Positions 27,638 through 33,910 of a stretch of DNA of 33,910 nt are shown piece by piece; the stretch's first letter is position 1, and the number at the start of each line of letters is the position of its first letter. The position numbers and the translations under genes are program-made. Below the pieces are notes generated by a model. That model did not search any database. It had not been told where the DNA came from and was given only the letters and a program-made list of their open reading frames with translations. The DNA lies in the NCBI RefSeq assembly GCF_003667505.1, contig NZ_RCVJ01000140.1, forward strand, positions 1 through 33,910. The letters run 5' to 3'. This DNA is from Micromonospora sp. BL4 (GTDB lineage Bacteria; Actinomycetota; Actinomycetes; Mycobacteriales; Micromonosporaceae).

Positions 27638-28153
27638 ATGTCGCCCTCTCCGTCCGCCGGTCAGCCACCGGTCACGGCCCGCACGGCGTACACCGAACGG
27701 CTCGACCTGTCCTGGTGGTTGTGGCTGGTCGGGCTGGTGGCCGCCGCGCTGCTGGCCGTCGAGATCTGGATGGGTGCCGGCGGCGTCCGCGCCTGGCTGC
27801 CGTTCGCGGTGCTGCTGCCGGTCACCGCGGCCGGGCTGTGGTGGCTGGGCCGGATCCGGGTCGCGGTCGCCGACGGTGAGCTGCGGGTGGACGACGCCCG
27901 GCTGCCGGTGCGCTTCGTGGCGGACGTGGTGCCGCTGGACGCGGCCGGTCGCCGTGAGGTGCTCGGGGTGGGCGCGGACCCGCTCGCCTTCGTGGTGCAG
28001 CGGCCGTGGATCGGCGGGGCCGTGCAGGTGGTGCTCGACGATCCGGCCGACCCGACCCCGTTCTGGGTGGTGAGCACCCGCCATCCGGTCGAACTGGCCG
28101 AGGCCGTGCTGGCCGCCCGCGACGCCCGGCGGCACGCCGACCAGCCGAGCTAG
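27638..28153 (+). CDS. DUF3093 family membrane protein (mirror copy)
   Basis: Identical 171-residue protein to 5758-6273: two N-terminal membrane helices and a cytoplasmic domain. ATG at 27638 follows AGGAG; a possible leaderless GTG lies two codons earlier. Confidence 0.82.
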   Translation: MSPSPSAGQPPVTARTAYTERLDLSWWLWLVGLVAAALLAVEIWMGAGGVRAWLPFAVLLPVTAAGLWWLGRIRVAVADGELRVDDARLPVRFVADVVPLDAAGRREVLGVGADPLAFVVQRPWIGGAVQVVLDDPADPTPFWVVSTRHPVELAEAVLAARDARRHADQPS

Positions 28154-28154
28154 C

Positions 28155-28188
28155 CCGGCACCCCGCCCCGCCCGGGGTCAGGTGCCGG
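28155..28188. terminator. Bidirectional hairpin (mirror copy)
   Basis: CCGGCACC/GGTGCCGG stem filling the gap between convergent genes, identical to 5723-5756. Confidence 0.6.
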
Positions 28189-28986
28189 TCAGGTGCCGGT
28201 TGGCGGGCCGGGCAGGGCCGGTGGCGGGGCCGGCCGGGCGATGCCGCGCCGGCGCAGGTCCACCTGGAGCTGGTCGGCCATCGACCGGGTCGCCCGGCGG
28301 TTGAGGAAGCTCGCCACCGCCGCCCCGGTGAGGAACGGCCCGAGCGTGGTGAGGTTGCGCCCGAAGCGCCGGAGCAGGGTGTCCCGCAGCTCCTTGCGGG
28401 CCGCGGTGCCGAGCACCGCGCCCACCCCCACGCCGGGCATCATCGGGTTGACCCCGCGCTGGGTGGCCCAGGAGTGCACCAGGGCGACCGCCCGTTGGCT
28501 GCCACCGGCCGGCAGCGTCACGCCGTGCACCTCGTGCAGCTCGCCGACCAGCTTCAGCTCCACCGCCACCACGGCGACCGTCTCGGCGGCGAGCAGCACC
28601 GGCGCGGAGAGCAGGGTCGGTGCGACCGTCCACTCGACGGCGGCGACTCCCCCGCCGGCGGCGCCGATCCCGGCGGTGGTCCGGGCCGCGTTGCGGATCA
28701 ACCGCTCGGCCAGGGCGTTGTCATCCAGCCCCGGGAAGTGCCGGCGCAGGGTGGCCAGGTCCCGCACCGGTACGTGCGGGGCGATCTCGGCGACGGTGTC
28801 GACCATCCAGCGCACGGCGGCGCGGGGCTTGAACAGGTCGCCGATGCCACGGGCCCGGGCCTGCCCGACCATCCGGGTGAGCAGTTGGCGGCGCCGTGCC
28901 GGCTCGATGTCGTCCGCGGTCAACGCCGCGACGGTGGCGCCGAGGTCGTCCGCGCCGGTGCCGGTGGTGTCACCTCGATCGCTCAT
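28189..28986 (-). CDS. Unrecognised membrane-associated protein (mirror copy)
   Basis: Identical 265-residue protein to 4925-5722: charged helical N-terminus, Gly/Ala/Val-rich hydrophobic centre and proline-rich tail. No family recognised. Confidence 0.72.
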   Translation of the reverse strand: MSDRGDTTGTGADDLGATVAALTADDIEPARRRQLLTRMVGQARARGIGDLFKPRAAVRWMVDTVAEIAPHVPVRDLATLRRHFPGLDDNALAERLIRNAARTTAGIGAAGGGVAAVEWTVAPTLLSAPVLLAAETVAVVAVELKLVGELHEVHGVTLPAGGSQRAVALVHSWATQRGVNPMMPGVGVGAVLGTAARKELRDTLLRRFGRNLTTLGPFLTGAAVASFLNRRATRSMADQLQVDLRRRGIARPAPPPALPGPPTGT

Positions 28987-29055
28987 GGGGTCGGACCTCC
29001 CGGTGCTGTGGCTACCTCTACGAGTCAAGCAGGTACCCACCGGTGCCGCATGGCT

Positions 29056-29098
29056 ACACCGGCAGCGGCGGCCCCGATCAGGAGGCCGCCGCTGGTGT
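29056..29098 (-). terminator. Hairpin terminator after DUF4193 (mirror copy)
   Basis: 11-bp GC-rich stem with a 10-nt loop, identical to 4813-4855. Confidence 0.6.
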
Positions 29099-29106
29099 CG
29101 TGAGTG

Positions 29107-29403
29107 TCAGACGCACTCACGGCAGATCAGTTCGCCGTTACGCTCGACCGCCAGCTGGCTGCGGTGGTGCACCAGGAAGCAGCGAGCACACCGGAACTCG
29201 TCCTGCTGCATCGGTAGCACCTTGACCGTGAGCTCCTCGTCGGCCAGATCGGCGCCGGGCAGCTCAAAGCTCTCGGCCACCTCGGCCTCGTCGACGTCCA
29301 CCGCGCCCGACTGTGAGTCGACGCGCCGTGCCTTGAGCTCTTCCAGGCTGTCCTCGCCGAGGTCGACCTCGTCGCGACGCGGGGCGTCGTAGTCGGTGGC
29401 CAT
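29107..29403 (-). CDS. DUF4193 family protein (mirror copy)
   Basis: Identical 98-residue protein to 4508-4804: acidic N-terminus and C-terminal CxxC...CxxC zinc module. ATG at 29403 with GGGAGAG upstream. Confidence 0.86.
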   Translation of the reverse strand: MATDYDAPRRDEVDLGEDSLEELKARRVDSQSGAVDVDEAEVAESFELPGADLADEELTVKVLPMQQDEFRCARCFLVHHRSQLAVERNGELICRECV

Positions 29404-29821
29404 CGGTTTCACTCTCCCATATCGATGTTGTCGCTTCCGGTTGTAACGCCGGACGACGCTGTTTCGGTTCCGCTGGCCGGCCACCACTTGTGTCGGGCAC
29501 CCGACCCGGGGGACCGAACGGGTCGAGCCCGCTGGGGCGACTCCCCTGCGAGCGCGGAACCTTACCCCCCTTTGGGCGAGGCATGTATACCGCCCTCGCG
29601 GCTGAGATGTACGCCCCAGCACCCGAAGTTGTTCCCAATGTGACTCAGGCGACACGAAGATAGGGGTAGTAGTACCCGGTTCACGGTCGGCGCGCCGGCA
29701 TGTCGGACTGTTTCCACGCGACGGCCGGACAACCGTTAACCTCAGCGGCGTATTCGACGGCCGCCGGTCAGTGCGATCGTTGGCGGCCGCCGCCACCCAC
29801 CTGACGTCCGGGAGCGCCCAG
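29404..29821. promoter_or_regulatory. Divergent regulatory gap (mirror copy)
   Basis: No gene in these 418 bases. The dyad GGGTA-N4-TACCC lies at 29664-29677 and the TATACAT element (minus strand) at 29583-29589; content is identical to 4090-4507. Confidence 0.35.
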
Positions 29822-30355
29822 ATGAGTTTTGCGCGAGTGCGAGCACTCGTCGTCGTCGGCATGCTCGGGGTGCTGGCCCTGGCCTTCGTGATCACCGCGC
29901 TGGTCCGGGACACCCAGGGCAAGGCGGGCACGGCCGAGGGTTGCCCGGATGGCTGGCCGCTGGCCGACGTCACTCTGCACGAACCCAAGGACGTCAAGAT
30001 CAACGTCTTGAACGCGACCGACGAGCCCGGCCGGGCCGGCAGCGTCGCGGACGACTTCCGCAACCGCAAGTTCCAGGTCAAGAAGGTCGGCAACGCGCCC
30101 AAGGGGATCGCCGAGGTGGCCGTGCTGCGGTACGGCCCCAAGGGCGTCGGCTCTGCGCACCTGCTGCAGGCGTACTTCCTCAACAACGCCGAGCCGGGCT
30201 ACGACCCGAAGCGCACCGACGACACGGTGGACGTGGTGCTGGGCAGCCGCTTCCAGCAGCTCGCCACGACGACCGAGGTGAACCAGTCCCTCGGTGACCT
30301 GGGCGCTCCGGTCGCGCCCCCGGAGTCGTGCCCCTCCCCGGTCGCCAAGAAGTGA
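29822..30355 (+). CDS. LytR_C domain membrane protein, Cei/Rv2700-like (mirror copy)
   Basis: Identical 177-residue protein to 3556-4089: one N-terminal membrane helix and an exported LytR_C domain with VKINVLNATDEPGRAG. ATG at 29822 after GGGAG. Confidence 0.82.
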   Translation: MSFARVRALVVVGMLGVLALAFVITALVRDTQGKAGTAEGCPDGWPLADVTLHEPKDVKINVLNATDEPGRAGSVADDFRNRKFQVKKVGNAPKGIAEVAVLRYGPKGVGSAHLLQAYFLNNAEPGYDPKRTDDTVDVVLGSRFQQLATTTEVNQSLGDLGAPVAPPESCPSPVAKK

Positions 30356-30408
30356 CCGGGCAGGTCGGCGGACGCTGACCCCTCCGGCACCGCGCCGGGG
30401 GGCCACCA

Positions 30409-30434
30409 GCCCGGCAGGCGGCCGCCTGCCGGGC
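30409..30434. terminator. 26-bp perfect palindrome terminator (mirror copy)
   Basis: Lies between the convergent LytR_C and inositol monophosphatase genes, identical to 3477-3502. Confidence 0.7.
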
Positions 30435-30441
30435 GCGCCGG

Positions 30442-31263
30442 TCAGGGGCCGCCGGCGGCATCCAGGGCGGCCAGGCGGTCGTGCAGCGGCGCGAAGAGCG
30501 CCGGCGGGGCCGCGAGCACCAGGTCCGGGCCGGGCGGACGACCGTCCAGGCCGGTGACCCGCACACCCGCCTCGGCGGCCACCAGCCCACCGGCCGCCAG
30601 GTCCCAGGCGGCCAGGCCCTTCTCGAAGTACGCGTCCAGGCGCCCCTCCGCCACCAGGCAGAGGTCCAACGCGGCGGCGCCGAGCCGGCGGATGTCCCGC
30701 ACGTGCGCGATCAGCCCGGCCACCACCCGGGCCTGGTGCGCCCGCCGGCCGGCGTCGTAGCCGAAGCCGGTGGCGACCAGCGCCTGCCCCAGGTCGGTCT
30801 CGCCGGAACAGCGCAACCGGACGCCGTCACGCCAGGCGCCCCCGCCGGCCGTGGCGGTCCACTCCTCGCCGGTGCTGACGTTGCGCACCACGCCGGCGAC
30901 CACCACGCCGTCCACCTCGGCGGCGAGCGACACCGCGCTGTACGGCAGCCCGTAGAGGTAGTTGACGGTGCCGTCGATCGGGTCGACGATCCAGCGCACC
31001 CCGCCCGGCCCGACCGGCCCGGTGGCCCCCGTGCCGTACTCCTCGCCGAGCACCGCGTCGCCCGGCCGCATCCGGTGCAGCGCGTCGAGCACCTGCCGCT
31101 CGACCGCCCGGTCGGCTGCGGTGACCACGTCGGTGACCGTACTCTTGGTCGCGGCCACGGCGACGCCCTCGGCGCGCATCCGGTACGCGGTGGCCGCGGC
31201 GTCCCGCGCAACGTCGAGCGCGATCGCCAACAGATCCTCTGGTGGCGGCACCGAACGGTCCAT
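30442..31263 (-). CDS. suhB: Inositol monophosphatase family protein (mirror copy)
   Basis: Identical 273-residue protein to 2648-3469, with GEE, DPIDGT and WDLAAG metal-site motifs intact. Divergent from sigA. Confidence 0.88.
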   Translation of the reverse strand: MDRSVPPPEDLLAIALDVARDAAATAYRMRAEGVAVAATKSTVTDVVTAADRAVERQVLDALHRMRPGDAVLGEEYGTGATGPVGPGGVRWIVDPIDGTVNYLYGLPYSAVSLAAEVDGVVVAGVVRNVSTGEEWTATAGGGAWRDGVRLRCSGETDLGQALVATGFGYDAGRRAHQARVVAGLIAHVRDIRRLGAAALDLCLVAEGRLDAYFEKGLAAWDLAAGGLVAAEAGVRVTGLDGRPPGPDLVLAAPPALFAPLHDRLAALDAAGGP

Positions 31264-31403
31264 CCCACGTCCCCTTCCCGCACGACCGGGGTGTTCCGGG
31301 CCGGGCGCGAGTATCATCCTTACAAAGTCCACATCTGCGCCGAATCGGCGGTCCCCACCGCAGGTACTCCGTGCGGCGCAGGATGATCGCCGCAGACGGC
31401 GTT

Positions 31404-31409
31404 ACAATT
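31404..31409 (+). promoter_or_regulatory. Candidate sigA -10 element TACAAT (mirror copy)
   Basis: Lies about 145 bases ahead of the sigA start in the divergent gap; identical to 2502-2507. Confidence 0.35.
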
Positions 31410-31552
31410 CACCCCTGCCACCGCGCCACGGACCGCCGACCACCGGCCGGCCCGGGACACGGAGGTCCCTCAACCACATCGCCCGGCCCGGTTGCCCCAC
31501 GCTGTGCCGGACGACCCGGCCGTGCCCGCTCTTCGCCTCCGGAAGGTCATTC

Positions 31553-33166
<1,614 letters not shown>

Positions 33167-33197
33167 GCGGGTTTCGTCAACCGAACGTGTCGTTTTG

Positions 33198-33272
33198 ACC
33201 ACCTGGTGTGCAACACCAGATGGTGATCGTCCGGATGCACGAATGTGATCGTTGACGTGGCACCCTGGGTGC
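33198..33272. promoter_or_regulatory. Two adjacent palindromes after sigA (mirror copy)
   Basis: CTGGTGT-GCA-ACACCAG with outer ACCA/TGGT (33198-33224), and GCACCC-T-GGGTGC (33260-33272). A further GTTGC-N11-GCAAC dyad (33347-33367) lies nearer the DUF7455 start. Content is identical to the left arm. Confidence 0.35.
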
Positions 33273-33411
33273 ACGGCACACTGTCCCAGCCATGTGTGAC
33301 CTCGGTCCCCCGCGGGCACACAGGGAAGGCAGGGCCTGGCAAGGGTGTTGCACGATAGGTGAGCAACGACCGAAGAGATTGTTCATCGGTGACGACCAGA
33401 GGAGGAAGGCG

Positions 33412-33645
33412 ATGACCCCGACCCTCACGCCGCCGCCCGAGACGGTGGCACCCCCAGCCGCCGATGAACGGTGCGACCGCTGCAATGCTGCCGGCAAGCT
33501 CCGGATCACTCTGGCGGGTGGGAGCGAGTTGGTTTTCTGTGGGCACCACGCGAACAAGTACGCGGAGGATCTCGTGAAGATCACCGTCCGGTTCGCGACG
33601 GACCCCGAGTTCAGCTGGCGTGGCGCCGATCTGATGGCGAACTGA
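33412..33645 (+). CDS. DUF7455 family small zinc-motif protein (mirror copy)
   Basis: Identical 77-residue protein to 266-499: CDRC...CGHH zinc-type motif, with a strong GAGGAGG ribosome site before ATG 33412. Confidence 0.82.
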   Translation: MTPTLTPPPETVAPPAADERCDRCNAAGKLRITLAGGSELVFCGHHANKYAEDLVKITVRFATDPEFSWRGADLMAN

Positions 33646-33661
33646 ATCCGCAACCCGACAT

Positions 33662-33704
33662 AGCCGGCCGGAGACACCCCGAGGGTGTCTCCGGTCGGCT
33701 TTTC
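33662..33704 (+). terminator. Intrinsic terminator of the DUF7455 gene (mirror copy)
   Basis: 18-position stem with one mismatch, 3-nt loop, followed by TTTT at 33701-33704; identical to 207-249. Confidence 0.85.
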
Positions 33705-33715
33705 TCTACCCACAG

Positions 33716-33910
33716 TCCGCTGCCCGCTGCCAGGCCGCCACCCCGGCGCCCCTTGGCGGGCGACAACCGGCCCCGCGCAGTGCCCGCTGCCCGCTGCCAG
33801 GCCGCCACCCCGGCGCCCCTTGGCGGGCGACAACCGGCCCCGCGCAGTGCCCGCTGCCCGCTGCCAGGCCGCCACCCCGGCGCCCCTTGGCGGGCGACAA
33901 CCGGCTTCGC
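33716..33910. repeat. 67-bp tandem repeat, about 2.9 copies (right end)
   Basis: Reverse complement of the array at 1-195, except that 33906-33907 read TT where the left arm predicts CC. The outermost unit here is therefore a variant copy or the start of different flanking DNA. Confidence 0.9.

Overview
The window is a high-GC actinobacterial segment, most likely from the family Micromonosporaceae (Micromonospora/Salinispora type). I infer this from the base composition, GTG starts, protein sequences and gene order. It is in effect one locus of about 16.95 kb read twice. Position i pairs with position 33911-i as exact reverse complement, centred between 16955 and 16956. All gene pairs encode identical proteins. 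The only differences I find are two bases near the outer ends (4-5 against 33906-33907).

Left arm: a 67-bp tandem repeat (1-195) and a terminator are followed by a small DUF7455 zinc-motif gene (-) and the principal sigma factor sigA/hrdB (-). Next come an inositol monophosphatase (+), a LytR_C membrane protein (-), a DUF4193 protein (+), an unrecognised membrane-associated protein (+) and a DUF3093 protein (-). A four-gene run follows: dut, DUF3710, OB-fold protein, DUF3159 (+). Then a pair of TrkA/RCK potassium-regulatory proteins (-) faces a KimA/APC-type transporter (+). The transporter is translationally chained to a TrmA/RlmD-type RNA methyltransferase and to anmK, and dxs ends the arm at a strong hairpin terminator. 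The right arm is the same set in mirror order.

The left-arm order and strand pattern match the Mycobacterium tuberculosis block Rv2703 (sigA) to Rv2682c (dxs1), with small lineage differences (ppgK absent; anmK and one membrane gene added). One arm is therefore a complete, ordinary chromosomal core locus. The second copy is best explained as fold-back at the perfectly palindromic dxs terminator during amplification, library preparation or assembly. A real head-to-head duplication is less likely, because perfect palindromes of this size are not stably kept in bacteria.

Functional themes are transcription (sigA), nucleotide hygiene (dut), isoprenoid precursor supply (dxs), cell-wall recycling (anmK), cell-envelope integrity (LytR_C protein) and potassium homeostasis (KimA-like transporter plus two RCK proteins). 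I found no mobile element, CRISPR array, prophage, tRNA or rRNA. The most unusual feature is the giant palindrome itself. The most useful biological reading is the potassium module.
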